Part shown: positions 24,094 through 36,480 of the stretch, piece after piece
Layout: every line of letters begins with the position of its first letter
Numbering within the stretch: the stretch's first letter is position 1
DNA from: Symbiodinium natans
Taxonomy: Eukaryota; Sar; Dinophyceae; Suessiales; Symbiodiniaceae
Direction of reading: 5' to 3'
Assembly (NCBI GenBank): GCA_905221605.1
Contig: CAJNDS010002078.1
Span: forward strand, 499,001-563,000
DNA: 64,000 nt
The notes under the pieces: generated by a model
Databases searched by the model: none
What the model was told of the DNA's origin: nothing
What the model saw: the letters and a program-made list of their open reading frames with translations, nothing else
Program-made: the position numbers and the translations under genes

Positions 24094-25065
24094 CGAATTA
24101 AACGATATGCCGCATATCTATCTCCGTAAACCATTGCACCAGCTGGCGATCGGCTATCGCACCTTGCAACTCAAGCCTGAACCCATCTTCATCCCGCTAG
24201 CTTGTCACGCGTCGTCCCGTCTTGATACAGCGTGGGTGAGGCTGCAACCCGCAGCAAAGCAACATCCTGCTACCAGCAAGAGGTTTTAACCCCTGGCCTT
24301 GGAACAGATTCCCAGATCTCGAGAATCAATGATGCAATGCAGTTTTGCAGTGCGAAACTGATGTGTGCGGATCTCGCAACAATTGCAGTGAGGCGCGGGT
24401 GATCACAGGCCTTGCTCGTGCCAAGCGCGACCGCGAAGCAGCGGCCTGGCTCCAGACGATGTCGGAGGCTGCCCTGGAGATAAGAATTCAAGGTGTCAAT
24501 GTACATGTCATTGTATGTATATGTTGAATCCCAGGTCCTTTCAGCCATCCAACGTTGCATGCTATGGCGTCGTTCTGTGCTTCTGCATTTGGCAGGCTAA
24601 TCTTAGCCCCAACACTCCGGTCTACAACTGGGTCTTAGCAGCTTGCTGCTAGGCCGCATTGGAGGGACGGAGGGGGGGACTCCACAGTGTTCAGCTTTGC
24701 ACATGTGCGACTGGTTGGTGGCAACTAGCTCGAATCACGCATTGCAAGCGCGGCAAGTTCGAAGGCAAATCTACCAAGAATGCTGACCTGGCTGAGTCTA
24801 TGATTCGCAGCTCTGCCGCACTTTGCTGGAGCTCGTGATGCTATCACGAGATGCCTTGTGTTCGGTGAACTTACATGACTCGACGGGGCTGTCTCGTACC
24901 ACAGCCGCTTGAAGCCTAAACGACTTAGAGGCCTGTAGCAGCAGAGTTGCCACAGGCGAGATGTTCGCGAATGGCGTGATGCCCAACGGTTTCAGTGCTT
25001 TGGCAGCACAGCGAAGGTGCGTGAATGGCTACAAAATGTTGAGGCTAGCATTGCTGTCGCCACTA
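23150..25065 (+). CDS. PPR protein gene 3 (fragmentary span)
   Basis: PPR-like segments in order: 23150-23200 (WLTQMQEAQ), 23229-23340 (VRVHPNEVTYSSTINALTKA), about 23640-23690 (SLKPDASAYVS), 24398-24480 (ITGLARAKRDREAAAWLQTM), 24595-24650 (ANLSPNTPVYNWVLAACC) and 25025-25060 (VREWLQNVEAS). They use the 'AxxWLxxM' style of gene 1 rather than the Trp-17 style. A long microsatellite cluster sits between the third and fourth segments, presumably in an intron. Neither end is known; a coding-like segment at 25638-25712 could belong to it. Confidence 0.45.
23701..23900. repeat. compound microsatellite
   Basis: About ten copies of ACATACCT (23701-23782), then ACAT units to about 23806, TA runs with ATACAT blocks to 23878, and a GA run at 23879-23898. 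It lies inside the presumed PPR gene 3. Confidence 0.95.
24062..24091. repeat. CA dinucleotide microsatellite
   Basis: About 15 uninterrupted CA units. Confidence 0.95.
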
Positions 25066-25637
25066 TTGTGGCCACTAAAGCGTCATCCCTCAAAGGCCCC
25101 AAAGGCCCTCAATGCAGCCGAGGTGTTGGCACTGTGAAGACCATTCTCGGTTCAGAGCGGTTTCTTCAGCTTCAGGCTGTTATATGGCTCTTGCTATTCA
25201 AAGTGCATAGCAGGCGTATGCAAGCGTATACATTGGGCACGGTTCCTACAAGCAGAGCTTCCACAGCGCTGTGCTCCTGATTTGCAGCAACAACATGAGC
25301 AAGCTGCACCTGGAGTTGTGGCCTTGCTTGGCAGGCAGAGCTGCCTCGATTGCGCCGATTGGCCGCAAAGGTTGCCGACGAAAGAAAGCAAAGGCGGGAT
25401 GGGTGATGCGGGCTGCGCGCGCCGATGCTGTTTCATTGTGTCTTGTATTTGTGAGGAGCATGGTGGTGTTTGTCGTGCCAAGTGAAGCCCCATTTTGCAA
25501 GGCAACGAGAACGAAACGACGAGGCCTGCCTCAGCAGCTCTTGCATGGGCGGACCTGGGCCGACGTACAGTAGTGTTTTCTTCAGCAATCAAAAATCTAG
25601 TGTGTGAGGAATAACACCCCCTGTCAGCTCAGCATTG

Positions 25638-25712
25638 GTGCAGTTTCTTGCTGAGCATCAGCCAAAGTACTCCTTCCTCGGAGTCTTTGAATCCGACAGC
25701 TTCAAGTCGAAG
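25638..25712 (+). CDS. possible isolated exon, unknown product
   Basis: Reads VQFLAEHQPKYSFLGVFESD then SFKSKM, with a plausible GTCAGT donor after it. The composition looks coding but no family is recognised. Confidence 0.3.
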
Positions 25713-26139
25713 ATGGTCAGTTGCCGTTCTCTTCAAATTACAGCTGCCTGATACTATTTCCTTCCGTGCCTGAGATATTCTGGGATGCACGCTGTAGTAG
25801 AGTTTCGCGGAGCATGGACAAGACTGTTTCTTGCAGGAACCGTCCCAGTCTGTGAAAGCGTGGGATGACCCCAGTCTGATCGGTTCTCAGTACATCGCTG
25901 CATGAGACCCAGTCGGTGTTTTGTAAGCATGTTTAGTATTGCGGTGTGCTTGGCTGAGGCGACCGGGTGAGAGGAAGGGCGGGCGTAAGGCACCATGGCG
26001 GAGGAGGGGGAAGTTCGACAAGTTCTCAGAGCCTGACGCCATCCAGACCCCGCCATAGCTGGCATGCGAAACAAAAGAGACCAAGGAATGATGCTTGAGA
26101 TTTGGACTTTACGCATGCCGTGATACTTTGATTTGAGCA

Positions 26140-26582
26140 AATCATTGTTATAACGTTCAAACCATCATTCCAAGATGGGAAGCAACGAAAATTGGAGAAA
26201 TTCTTTCAGGCTCTGGAGTTTGCCTCATGCACATGGGGCGTTTAATTTGCTTCGGCAAAGAATTTCTTACAACGAATTCAACATTGGAGTCCGATTATGC
26301 CACTGGTCGTTTCCGTCGGGCGTTTGAAAATATATTGGGGTCGGCAGGGTGGGATAAACCATTTTGATCATCGAGGAAATTGACAAGTCAATTTCTTTCA
26401 TTATTTGTGGAGGGATATGTACGAAGATGCGTTCATTTCATTCGATTTTATTTGATCAAAATGATAGAATCTAATAAAGATATATGATATGAGGGATTCT
26501 TCAGCTATTATTCTTTTGAAATCGTAATTTGAATATTCTCTGGGAATGGTTGATGGAGGATATTTCATATAGGATTTTCTTT
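26140..26582. other. AT-rich island next to the assembly gap
   Basis: Clearly richer in A and T than the flanking DNA and free of recognisable coding motifs. It runs straight into the N gap, so it may be the low-quality end of a contig or a foreign or repeat fragment. Confidence 0.5.
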
Positions 26583-26682
26583 NNNNNNNNNNNNNNNNNN
26601 NNNNNNNNNNNNNNNNNNNNNNNNNNNNNNNNNNNNNNNNNNNNNNNNNNNNNNNNNNNNNNNNNNNNNNNNNNNNNNNNNN
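26583..26682. other. assembly gap, exactly 100 N
   Basis: One hundred consecutive N characters, the usual placeholder for a gap of unknown size. Distances across it should not be trusted. Confidence 1.
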
Positions 26683-29290
26683 GGGAGGCGGCTACGAAGA
26701 GCGACAAAAGAGCTGATGAAACCCCAGAGGGCAGGATTGGCAAAAGTAGAGTCTCATGAGGCTTGTAGCCGTAAGCACGGAAGACTATGTGCTCCGAATC
26801 CGCAGGCAACAAGACGTACAGAAAACAGCACCAAACATGCCACATTTGCGCAATGTCCAACGAGGGCTTCGTGGTGGAACCTTGCGCTGTGCAATGGAAG
26901 TCCTAGTCGAGACAAGGTGTAGAGTGTAAAGAAAGGGGATGCCCACTTTGCAGGGGAAACTTAGCCCAAACAGGTCGTATTGAGTGACTCGAAGAGATCT
27001 ATGTGCAGATGGTACAATCTTCGATGTAGTTCCGAGACATGCCGTCGAGCTGCAGGTTGCTTTTTTGTGTTTCATCGGCAGTAGACACGTAGCGGACGCT
27101 GAGCGAGAAGTGGCCGCGAGGCTAAGACTCCGCCTCAACCCTTGTTGAAAGCGGCTTGATTGCGGAGCGAGGTCACATGGTCAGAGAGTATTCACGGACT
27201 CGCATAGGGCGTTCTGGCATTCATACTTCAGCGGAGCCCATGTTTCCGGGTGCTAAGGCAGTTTGTGGGTCGCAGCACACACTTGCAAGTACGGACCTTA
27301 TGCATGCACCCTAAAAACGCCGTAGCTTACTGACCGACACGCTCACCTGTGCCGCGAACCTCATTCAAAGCGTGGACTTTCTCACGGAGCAAGGTTTCCA
27401 GGCGGCCAATTAGCGAGCCTAGCTTGCAAGCCAAAAGCCCAAATTTGGCACTTGGGGTATTTCAGTGTTTGGTGTGTGGGTAAGCCGCAGCAGCAGCAAC
27501 TTGCAATCACTGTAAATCCCTCTGAAATGTTATTACCTCTATAGTCAACAACTAAGCCTACTAAGCCAGACATCGCGGCTGAGAAAGTCCAGGCTATCCC
27601 AACCGTCCCAACCCGGCACGGTGTCGGAACCTACACCGGGTGCCAAACTGTGGTCGGACAAGGGCCGAGCTGCACAGGTCCAGGGCACGAGACAAACAGG
27701 CCGCAGGGTTTCTAGGTTGTTTCTGCAGGCTTGTTCTAGGACCTTGCTGATCATGGCTATGCTGACATGCAAGGTCAACTGTCAAGCTGCATCTACTTCC
27801 ATACTCGAATCGCGCAATGCCTGGGTTGTCGGAGGCCTTGTAAGATGCGAGAATGCAGCCGTTCATCATCAGCGGTACCTGAGCCAGCCCTTACACCTGC
27901 AAATTGCCCTAACTGAAACCTTCCCAGCCATCCCAGACCCAAGAAGGCCACAAGCCCCCTACCCACGGCCAAGACCCCAGAAACCCGAAGTCGAGTGGTC
28001 CTCGGATTCCCATTCCCAAAGGACCATCTCACAGCTCTCTGCGACATTAGGTCTTAGCCGCTTAGACCCACAGAAGGGCTTTTGATAAGTATTGGTTGTG
28101 AACAGGCAACACAAAAGGCGTTTTGCTTCGCATAATCGCAAGTTCAAGGTTTTGAGCCGCCGGCGATATGCCGGCTAACGCAGGGTGCAGCGACCGCCTC
28201 CGCTTTCTATTACGCGCCAAGGTCTTCGACGGTGGTGAGAACCCCTTCGTCCTGCGTGACGCCGAGGTTCATCAGGCATGCTGGCTTTGTGGCGCGGGCT
28301 TCTTCTTCTCCTTCTCCTTAGCCATCTTAGGGTTATAAGGGGGCAGGGTGTGGGGGGGGGTGAATGAGTGAGGGCATAAGCGAAATGCAGGAGATAAATG
28401 TGTCCCTGGTCAGCATCCAAAGCGAGAAATCTGAATTCCGAAGGCTCTGATGACCTTGCCTTCCGGCGTGCAGGCAGGTGCTGCAGCATGTCGATGTCTA
28501 AATGTCGGTACGCGCGGGCTCGATGTTGCACTGCTGAGCCTGCAGAGGGAACAGAGCCTTGCAATTCCAAGGTTGGTTGAGAATTTGAGCACCTTGCAAG
28601 ATTGATGCTTTTCTCCATGTCTCTTCAGGGCGTGCACTGCACTTGTCATCACGGACGTTGATGACAGTTCTGCTTCTCTCGATGCTTGGGAGACGTTGCA
28701 CCCATCGAGGATGTCAAAACATAATCGAATTACAGAGATATCGAGCACCCCCCGCAAACGTACCATGCTGGATGTTGAACACAGAGCACAAGAAACCTAC
28801 CCGATTCACTTGACATGTCCTCACGTTGCCGCCCATTCACATGTGAGTCCTCGAGGTGACGATTATCGTAGATGCCTGCCACGCAGGGAGGATGATGGAT
28901 AGGCACGCTCCGATTCGCTACGTGTTCGCTTGCAGCCGATCCGTGGACTATCAGCAGAAGAGTACTTAACACTTCACAAAGTGGAAGCCCTGCAATCAGT
29001 CCATGAGTAGCTGAGTGGCCCTATATACCCTGGATTAGACATCTGAATGAACACCACCCGCACATCCGGCAGGAGTGCGTACTGTAATTACTGCATTCTG
29101 TGCCGGAACAGTCCGAAGGGTTGAGTACGAATTGCTACAGCCGGGACCAGCAGCGCAGGCCCAACTCCATGCCCAACCCTGAAAAAAAGAAAAGACCATG
29201 CCAGAGGGCCCCCCAGAACTTCAAAGTCTCTGCTCGAAAGCCTCTGCTCTGACAAGCATCCCCAAAGCCCACTCCACAGGGCTCTGGGTC
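26683..29290. other. stretch without a recognisable gene
   Basis: Several medium ORFs on both strands (for example 27621-28085 plus, 28410-28766 minus) have no recognisable motif. A G-run is at 28352-28360. Nothing here is supported as a gene. Confidence 0.5.
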
Positions 29291-29295
29291 CCAGT

Positions 29296-29357
29296 TTAGG
29301 GTTTAGGGTTTAGCGTTTAGGGTTTCGGGTTTGGGGTTTAGGGTTTAGGGTTTAGGG
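29296..29357. repeat. telomere-like TTTAGGG tract
   Basis: About eight GTTTAGG-type units with point variants (TTTAGCG, TTTCGGG, TTTGGGG). TTTAGGG is the dinoflagellate (and plant-type) telomere repeat; this one is interstitial. Confidence 0.9.
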
Positions 29358-29448
29358 TCCCAGGGTTCTTGCGCCAGGTCGGCTGATGAGAGGTTCCCGT
29401 GCGCAGCTGCAAGGGGGCAGCGGGGGCCTTCACTGTGCTGTGCCTATA

Positions 29449-29730
29449 GTTACATATGGTTACTAGACTACTATAGTTACTATAGTTACTATATCACTAT
29501 AGTTACTATATTACTATATTACTATATTACTATATCACTATATTGCTATATTACTATATTACTATATTACTATATTACTATATTACTATATTACTATATT
29601 ACTATATTACTATATTACTATATTACTATATTACTATATTACTATATTACTATATTACTATATTACTATAGTTACTGTAGTTACTATATTACTGTAGTTA
29701 CTATATTACTATATTACTATATTACTATCT
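29449..29730. repeat. ATTACTAT microsatellite
   Basis: Around 280 bases of 8-base units (TATTACTA), with variants such as GTTACTAT at both edges. Confidence 0.95.
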
Positions 29731-32080
29731 TGCTCTAGTTCTACTTTAAGATTGGCATGCTCGGACACATCTTGCTTATTGTTTAGGCATCTCTCTCTTC
29801 ACGCGTTTTTTTTTCACGAAGCCGGCCAGGTGGTTTGCATGCAGGGTCTATAGGGTGTATCCGTGACACTCGACGACGCAGGTACGTTTCTCGGGGCCAT
29901 GTGGACTATGACAAGCTTCGCGCACATCCGGTCCGGGGGGGCATAGGGTCGGGTTTCTATGTAGGAGAGCTAAGTGTGGTGCAGGGCTGCTCACTCACTT
30001 GACTAAATTGGCACATTGGCACATGGAAGTCTGGAGCAACCCAGCCCTGAACACCGAACAGCGCTTTGGTCTGGCCACCAAGTCCTCAAGTGATTTCTGC
30101 TTTCGAAAGCACAAACAGGCAAAGGCGCAAAGGCGCGGCAGAAGCAGGATAAAACAATCAGCAGAAAGCTGGCAGAAGCAAGCACAACGCAGCCAGCAGA
30201 AAGCGAGACCCAAAGAAATGAATCCACAAGCAACAAAGCACATCCACCACATAATTCGGACCATAATTAGGATTCCTTGAAAACTCCGACGAGTAGGCTA
30301 CGTGGGCTAGGGCGCTTGCAGACAAAGCGCTACCCTAGTCCAGGTGACCTAGCTGCTGCCTTGATCAGATTTCACCTGCTGCGCTGCACATCACCGACAG
30401 AGAAACAACCCAACACGGAGCTGCCTGCTGAATTCTGGCCTGGTTTCAGCCGTAGTTTCAACTTTGTGAGAGACTTGGCTTTACTTATAAGCCATGCTCC
30501 GCGCAAGACGTGATAGCTGACCCTCACGGCCTTGGGAGGTGCTGCCGCGGTTTCTGGACTGGCCGCAGTGGAAGGCTTGGCTGTGAGTTTCAGAGTGGAG
30601 CTGCCCTTCAAAGGGATGATAGTACCCCCCCATTATCACCCCCTATGAAGGACTGTTAGTATAAGGGGGAACCATCCCAAGGTTCAGGGCGCAGTGGTGT
30701 CCACTGCACATTCCTCTAAGCAACGTTTGTAACAAGTCTTGCCGGGCTCCTCCTGAGCAACTGGGCGTTTGGTCCAGAGTCTTTCGTGGACTCTTCCCAA
30801 ATTAGGCCAATCAGGCACATTGATGGTCGCAACCATACGGGCTTGTTCCAAATCAGGCTGCTTTTTTTTTTTTTTTGGGGGGGGGGCTCCTTTTGCAGGG
30901 GCTTCAGTGAAACAGTGAGTGCGCAGGCGAGGGGTCTGGAAGGTACGACGCACGATGGTCGAGCGGAAGAGTATGTGCGCAGAAAGTATGCACGGCAGAA
31001 GAAACATGGAGAGGGACGGATCTACAGGCGAAGGAGTGAGGAAAGAGGATAGACACTGTCTACGGGGGAGCAAAGGGAGTGGGTGATGGGTGCTCATCGG
31101 CGGATTGGATGCCGCCTTAGTGTCGCCCCCGGGGTCCCAGGCCCACCGAAAACTCCAAGAGCTCCGGACAAATCCCCGTAGGTCCCGTAAACAAATTGCA
31201 AACAGACCGCAGGCAAAACCAGCAGTCTGTGCGCTCATGGAGTGACAGACGCAGAAGCATACGTTCAGCACCCGCATGAACAGCACACCGTGAACTCCTG
31301 CAGCGTCTGGGTGGGCTTCACTTCTCGCAGCTGGGCGTTGGGACAAAACGGTGGGATCCATGTTAATAGAATATTACACTAGTAAGACACAATGTATGCT
31401 AATAATAACAGAATAATCTAGTACTACAGTAATATGGTCATATACCAATTTACAAAAAGCAGGGTGACTGCTGTATATGCGGGCTCATGCCATCCCATAC
31501 CTGTCACCATACCTTTACCTTGCTGTTCCGCACATTTTTACATGCGTTTTTCTATTCGAGCAAAACCTACGTAGGGCCCTTAAAAGGTGGGATGAAGGTA
31601 GGTGAACACCATTAGGATTCCCCAGCTAGCTTCCCACCTGTGAGCCAAAGAATATGGCCCCCTGGTTTAGGGGTTAGGGTTTAGGGTGTAGGCTTGAGGA
31701 ATGGGCCCAGTTCAGTCGTCTACCCTCCAAGTAGGAAACACCGGCTTGTTGAATGACAGTAGAGTGAGCTTAGCTGCTCCGCGAGCGGACTACGATGACC
31801 ATCTACTCCTGCATAATGTCTTGTAGCTGCTTATAGTAAATTTAGGGCTCAAGGTCTACGGTGGACATGGATAACTTATCTTTCCAGGCAGGGATGCCGG
31901 GGGCAGGGGCTCTTCTACACATTGTAAGTTGCCTCCGAAAAGCCCCTGTCAGCTGCTTAAACATGAGTATTGTTGACCATGGCCCATTTAGCCTCAGGTC
32001 TATGTCCAGGTTGACTTCGCATCGCAATGGCGATACTGAAAGCTTTCCATTCACAAGCTGGTCACGTTGCAGGGCTGCGC
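29731..32080. other. stretch without a recognisable gene
   Basis: Contains a T15-G10 homopolymer pair at 30862-30886 and a telomere-like motif near 31668-31695. ORFs on both strands carry no recognisable motif. Confidence 0.5.
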
Positions 32081-32320
32081 ATGAGAGCCATCCTTGCTTG
32101 GCTTTGCCTCCTGCCTGCCTTGCGGCTAAAGGCTGAAGACCTAGACTCCAACTGCAATCTCTCGGAGTCGGAAGGGGCTGATCTGGCCCTCTTGCAGTCG
32201 TCGAAGCTCCATGACTCCAGCCGCTCCCAGGCGCGTCTGGAGGCGCTGCTGCAACGGGCAAGTGAGGCCTGCCCTAAGGCAACTGAGGAGTTCATGGGGG
32301 CTCAAAAGATAGCAGGGCAA
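32081..32320 (+). CDS. sulfotransferase first coding exon with signal peptide
   Basis: Reads MRAILAWLCLLPALRLKAED, a short positive start, a hydrophobic core and a likely cleavage region, then SESEGADLALLQSSKL. The Met at 32081 is chosen because it alone puts the hydrophobic stretch at the N-terminus. The end is approximate. Confidence 0.65.
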
Positions 32321-35300
32321 AGGATCCTATTTTCGCGCATTTTGGGGCCATACTTCCTTCATCCCACCTACCTTCATGCCACCTTCTGAGCCCCATGAGG
32401 AGTGCCTCTTGATTCTGAGCGATGTGCGGGACAAGGTCTGGCCAAGGGTGCAGGAGGAGGCGAACTGGTCGCAGCCTGCTTGGCATCCTGCATCTAGGCT
32501 GGGACTTTGCTACGGCTTGGGGTTTGGGGTTTAGGGGTTTAGGGGCTTTCCCACAATTTTTCCCTATGCCTCCAAGCACTATTTCGGTTGCTATTCTTGA
32601 GGATATAAATCCTGCAGGCCTTCATGTACGAGAACTTTTGGGAATTCTGGCCCCTAAAAGCCCAGCAGGTACGTAACTGGAGGGCCAATCACTTTCTAGC
32701 TTTAGAGGTTCCTCTATTTTCATGCTAAGTTAAGGGAGCTAAAGGTTATTATTCATTTTTTATTTTTTTTGGGGGGGGGGAAAAAGCAACCAAGGCATGG
32801 ACGGACACTGAGGAGGCAAAGGGAGACGTAGGCTGCTCTCAGAAGAAGCAGACCATGTACTATCGCCATACCTGGAAGGCAGCTGGCCACACTGTCTTCG
32901 AAAATCTGAAGCGCATCAGCACCCACTGCAACTCAACCTTGGAAGGCCGGTGGTACCCGAGCTGGTGCCAAGACTACAACGCCGCGGACGGTAAAGATCA
33001 CGTGGCTTACTGGTGTAGGGTTTAGGGTGTCGGGAGAGGGGGAGTGAATATCAGTACCATTATAGGGGGTTATCTAGGGATAACTCTGGGGATCTTCTCC
33101 CCCACTCCCTTGAGCACCAGTAAGGTGGCCTTCACCTTTGTCCGAGATCCAATCTCACGGTTCATTTCTGCGTATGCAGAAATCGAGGGGAGAATGCGCA
33201 GGCATCTTTACGTTGTTGGGTTGCATTTCGTGAACCTAAATTCACCTTCAGATACAATAATAAGGACACCCTGTAATTTACTATATACCTCTAGTATAGT
33301 AGCTCAAATTAAGTTACCACAATAAGGAAGCCTGATCATTTTTACTATGCAACCCTATTGTGGGACCTTAAATGAAGTTCCTGAACAGCAACTCAGGTTG
33401 GTCTGCGCAAAAATCTGAGCACATACGAGCCAGGGAGTACTCAGCGAGCTGCAAGATTCTTTGAGGCCTTGCTTGCGCACATGGGTCTTTGTCTAAGTTC
33501 GCTAAAATACTCGTCCCTATAGATACCGGTCCCCATGTAAAGGTCCCCCCATTTTGAGAACAGTAAGTTAGGCCAAGTCCCACATGCCTGAGCGGAAAGC
33601 AGTGTTCCAGGAACCTCTCAAACCAACCTCAGTTAAGAAGTTTCAGCGCCTCACATGACATAGCCACACATTTAATAGGAGCCCTCTGAAACGGGCAGGG
33701 TAGTGAAGTATTTTGTTCTTCGTTGTCTGACTTGTCCCGCTTTTGGGATTTTAGCCTTGTAGCTCCGCAGGACAGGAAAACAAGAAAGAGCGAATCAATG
33801 AAAGCAGGGGGCACGCCAGAAGTAAGCAGATGCATTGAAACCAAACAAGTTCAGAACTCCAGGAACAGCAACAACAAATTTGCATCCAGCAGTCACAGTT
33901 GCTGGAGAGTCCTAGTGGCAGCCTTGGTCTTGAGTTACCCAGGTTTAGGGTTTAGGGTTTAGGGTTTAGGGCTTAGGGTTTGCAAAAAAGGGTTTCGGGT
34001 TAGGGTGTGCAGGGTCTATATCGGGTCAAGGGTTTAGGTGCCGAAGCGCTCGGAACCTAGCGCCCAAAAACAAAAAGCATCCTCCCCAGAGCCCTTGAAG
34101 TAAGCACAATCATAGTTCGGTACCTGGAACCCCTGAGGAGCAGGTATCTGGGTGTCCAGGGGCAACGAAAACTCAACAAAATCTAACACATTCGACTCCT
34201 GTAGATCCCTGGAGAATCGTAGTCGCGTCCACGAGAACACCAGAGCCAACAAGACAGGGACTGGCACCACCCAATGTATGGGCAAGTTTAGACACTTAAA
34301 GCAGTCTCCCTAACATCTTCCGCCACCACTGTCTAGGCAAACGTTGAGCACGCAATGTGCTTGCACAAAAATGATAACGAACGTGTAAACCTGCAGGGTT
34401 TATACACCTAGCCTAGCAAGAGATACAGGGGCCTTAAAGTTACTGCATAGCAAGCACTTTGAGGCTCAAGTATCTTCCATATAGGTACATCGGCCCTTGT
34501 GGTTTGACTATTGCAATGTGCACCGGCCAAGATTTGCGACGCCGCCCAAGATCTCCTTCCGTTGGCTTTTTGCCCAGCCCAAGCCCCCTTCCGTTTGCTT
34601 GTTGCGTTCAGCATGTGAAATCTCCCATGGCAAACCTTGTGCGGGTGATAGCTTTCCCATGATACCCCATAGTTTCCCACGTTGCCCCAATTTCTTAGAC
34701 CCAAAATTAACCCAGCCGTACTCCATAAACAGAAGTATTTCAGTTTCGGGTTCTGAGCAACAAGTGTGGCAATTTCGAAGCCCATCGTTGGGCTCAAAAC
34801 CTCAGCCGTGCCCCATACGCCCTCTTTGTTGCTCCCTATGGGAAACTTGTGATTCATAAGATTAGACGCTTGAAGCTGTTCCTGTGGACAAGTTTGTTGA
34901 GTTGAGCATGTGGTGTTGTGGTCGTCCAGCCTCCCTCCCGTGCCCACGCCTGCTAAAATGAACCACAAACCTCTGTCTGGATCCGCTCGTTAAAATAAAA
35001 CCTTGTGAAGGTCTCTCTTATGGCAATACGTGGGCCGATACGAGCTACTTTGAAGCCATCCCCCAAGGATTTTTCGTGAAGCAACATTCATTCCTGGGGC
35101 TGGGCACGGCAATTGGGCGCTGCGGGGGCATCCAGCACTGAAGCGTCACACGCGTTGGCATTGTAGGAACCTTCCAAATCCACGGGAAAATCTCCTATGT
35201 CGTTTTCGGGAGCTCCTGAGCATCACATGTTTTGTCCTCCCCTAGACCTCCAGTCACCTAAATATCCTTTTAACCCACCCAGGAACTTTAAACCCTAAAC

Positions 35301-35918
35301 CACGCTTTGTCCTCCAGGAGTTCTTGCGGACGGGCATCCACCGAGATGGTCACCTAAAGGGCCAGCTCGAGTTCATGGCCCCCATGTTTAACTGCTCGGT
35401 GCCCATGGACTTCATAGGCAAGACTGCGACTCGGTGGGACTTTACTACAACTTCACCACATCACAGCTTTTGGGTTCCTCTCTTTCTTATTACGGGAGCC
35501 AAAAGTTAGACCTTGATTGTTGGGGAGTTAAAAGACTAGACGAACCAAGGAGAGCATGCAGCAAGACTGGAAGAGGCTCTTCAGCCGCGCGGGTCTGAAG
35601 TGCCTTCCTGCCTTCGACAGATCGCTGGGCTTGCACCCGAACGACGAGCATGACCAGCGGGCTATGGAAGCATCCCTGGGACTGGCAGATAGCGAGAGCG
35701 CGGGCACGCCTGCATTGCTGCAGACATCTGCTATCATGCGCTCCATGCAAGTAGCCCTCAAGGAGAACGGGGCGAGATACTTGCGAGCCTTGTGCTGGCT
35801 GTATTTGGCAGACTTCGCTGCCCTGAATTTTGAGCTTCCCCTCGAGTGTCAGCAGGGTCACTTGAAAAGCACGCTGCTCGCCGTGAAACCCAGTCTGCTG
35901 CTGCAGCGAGGTAGCTGA
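32081..35918 (+). CDS. carbohydrate sulfotransferase-like gene (gene span)
   Basis: A multi-exon gene for a secretory-pathway sulfotransferase, which moves sulfate from PAPS to a sugar or glycan. Exons: 32081 to about 32320 (start Met, signal peptide); 32391 to about 32500; 32618-32668; 32795-32990; 33125 to about 33190; 35318-35425; 35550-35918 (stop TGA). Landmarks in order are the N-terminal hydrophobic leader, a 5'-PSB-like MYYRHTWKAAGHTVF, the 3'-phosphate box FTFVRDPISRFISAYAE, DFIGKTES and YLRALCWLYLADF. This order matches the family often called Sulfotransferase_2. The His/Trp in the PSB-like loop replaces the usual KxGST, so activity is uncertain. Exons between 33.2 and 35.3 kb were not found; that interval is long for an intron here and may hide one or two exons. 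Confidence 0.75.
32391..32500 (+). CDS. sulfotransferase exon 2
   Basis: Follows TTCTGAG and reads PHEECLLILSDVRDKVWPRV then QEEANWSQPAWHP. GC donors after QP or HP would join in phase to 32618. TAG closes the frame at the telomere-like GGGTTTAG that follows, which is intronic. Confidence 0.5.
32618..32668 (+). CDS. sulfotransferase short exon
   Basis: A 17-codon exon, AFMYENFWEFWPLKAQQ, between CTGCAG and GTACGT. Both splice sites are canonical and it keeps phase 0 with the exon at 32795. Confidence 0.65.
32795..32990 (+). CDS. sulfotransferase PAPS-site exon
   Basis: Reads AWTDTEEAKGDVGC, then MYYRHTWKAAGHTVFENLKR, then EGRWYPSWCQDYN. The middle block occupies the place of the 5'-phosphosulfate binding loop. 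A T8-G10 tract lies just upstream of the acceptor. The end could be the GT at 32991, or the GC after QDYN, which keeps phase with 33125. Confidence 0.7.
33125..33190 (+). CDS. sulfotransferase 3'-PB exon
   Basis: Reads VAFTFVRDPISRFISAYAEI then EGRMR. 'FVRDPxxRxxSAY' is the 3'-phosphate binding motif that defines the family; Arg and Ser contact PAPS. A GC donor is likely near 33192. Confidence 0.8.
35318..35425 (+). CDS. sulfotransferase exon
   Basis: Thirty-six codons after CCTCCAG: EFLRTGIHRDGHLKGQLEFM, then FNCSVPMDFIGKT. A GC donor at 35426 and an acceptor before 35550 join as DFIGKT|ESMQQDW, close to the family's 'DFIGKxExxxxDW'. The intron just upstream contains CCCTAAAC. Confidence 0.75.
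35550..35918 (+). CDS. sulfotransferase last exon
   Basis: Reads ESMQQDWKRLFSRAGL and, near the end, YLRALCWLYLADFAALNFEL, the C-terminal helix typical of the family, then a stop at 35916-35918. Confidence 0.7.
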   Translation, partial: ESMQQDWKRLFSRAGLKCLPAFDRSLGLHPNDEHDQRAMEASLGLADSESAGTPALLQTSAIMRSMQVALKENGARYLRALCWLYLADFAALNFELPLECQQGHLKSTLLAVKPSLLLQRGS

Positions 35919-36269
35919 ACAAAATGCTTTGTCTCTAGCCCGACACCTCCAAGTACCTACATCTGCTTCTCTTTGGGGTCCCAGTTGCCTCTATTTTGTG
36001 TACTTCGGGGGGCGGGGAAATTAAGCCCTAAACGCCAAACCCTTGCAGCCCCCCCTGCCTGTCCAGCAAAGCTGATCTGGTAGAGGGCTGCGCTTTTTAA
36101 AACGAAGCTCTGGCTCGTTGGCAGTCCCATTGGTTGAAAAGAGTCCGCAAGCACGTAGGGTAAGTCCTCAGGTAGGGTTATGTAGGGCTTATCTTATGGT
36201 ATTTTGGTGTGTATATAGGGCTCCTTAGAAGAATTGGTCAGTGTACATTATGGTTTGGCGTCGTGAGTC

Positions 36270-36480
36270 CTGCAACCCCCCGCCCCCCCCCCCTTCCCCC
36301 CAAGATATCCCGCCCACCCCCCCCCCGCCCCCTGAACCCTGAAACGTAATTCTTTAAACCCTAACCCCAATCCCCCAACCACACGACCCTAAACCTGAAA
36401 CTGCAAGCCCCAAATCTTAAACCCTAAAACAAAAACAGCCCAAACCCCTCAACCACACCACAGGAGCGGGGGGGGGGGGA
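36270..36480. repeat. C-rich and CCCTAAA telomere-like stretch
   Basis: Long C runs (36276-36330) followed by scattered CCCTAAAC/CCCTAACC units and a G run (36470-36479). No coding motif. 35919-36270 and 36480-36790 also show no gene. Confidence 0.8.

Noticed and set aside
34408-34968. 186-codon minus-strand ORF
   Set aside because: It sits in the unresolved interval of the plus-strand sulfotransferase gene and shows no motif or splice-supported neighbour.
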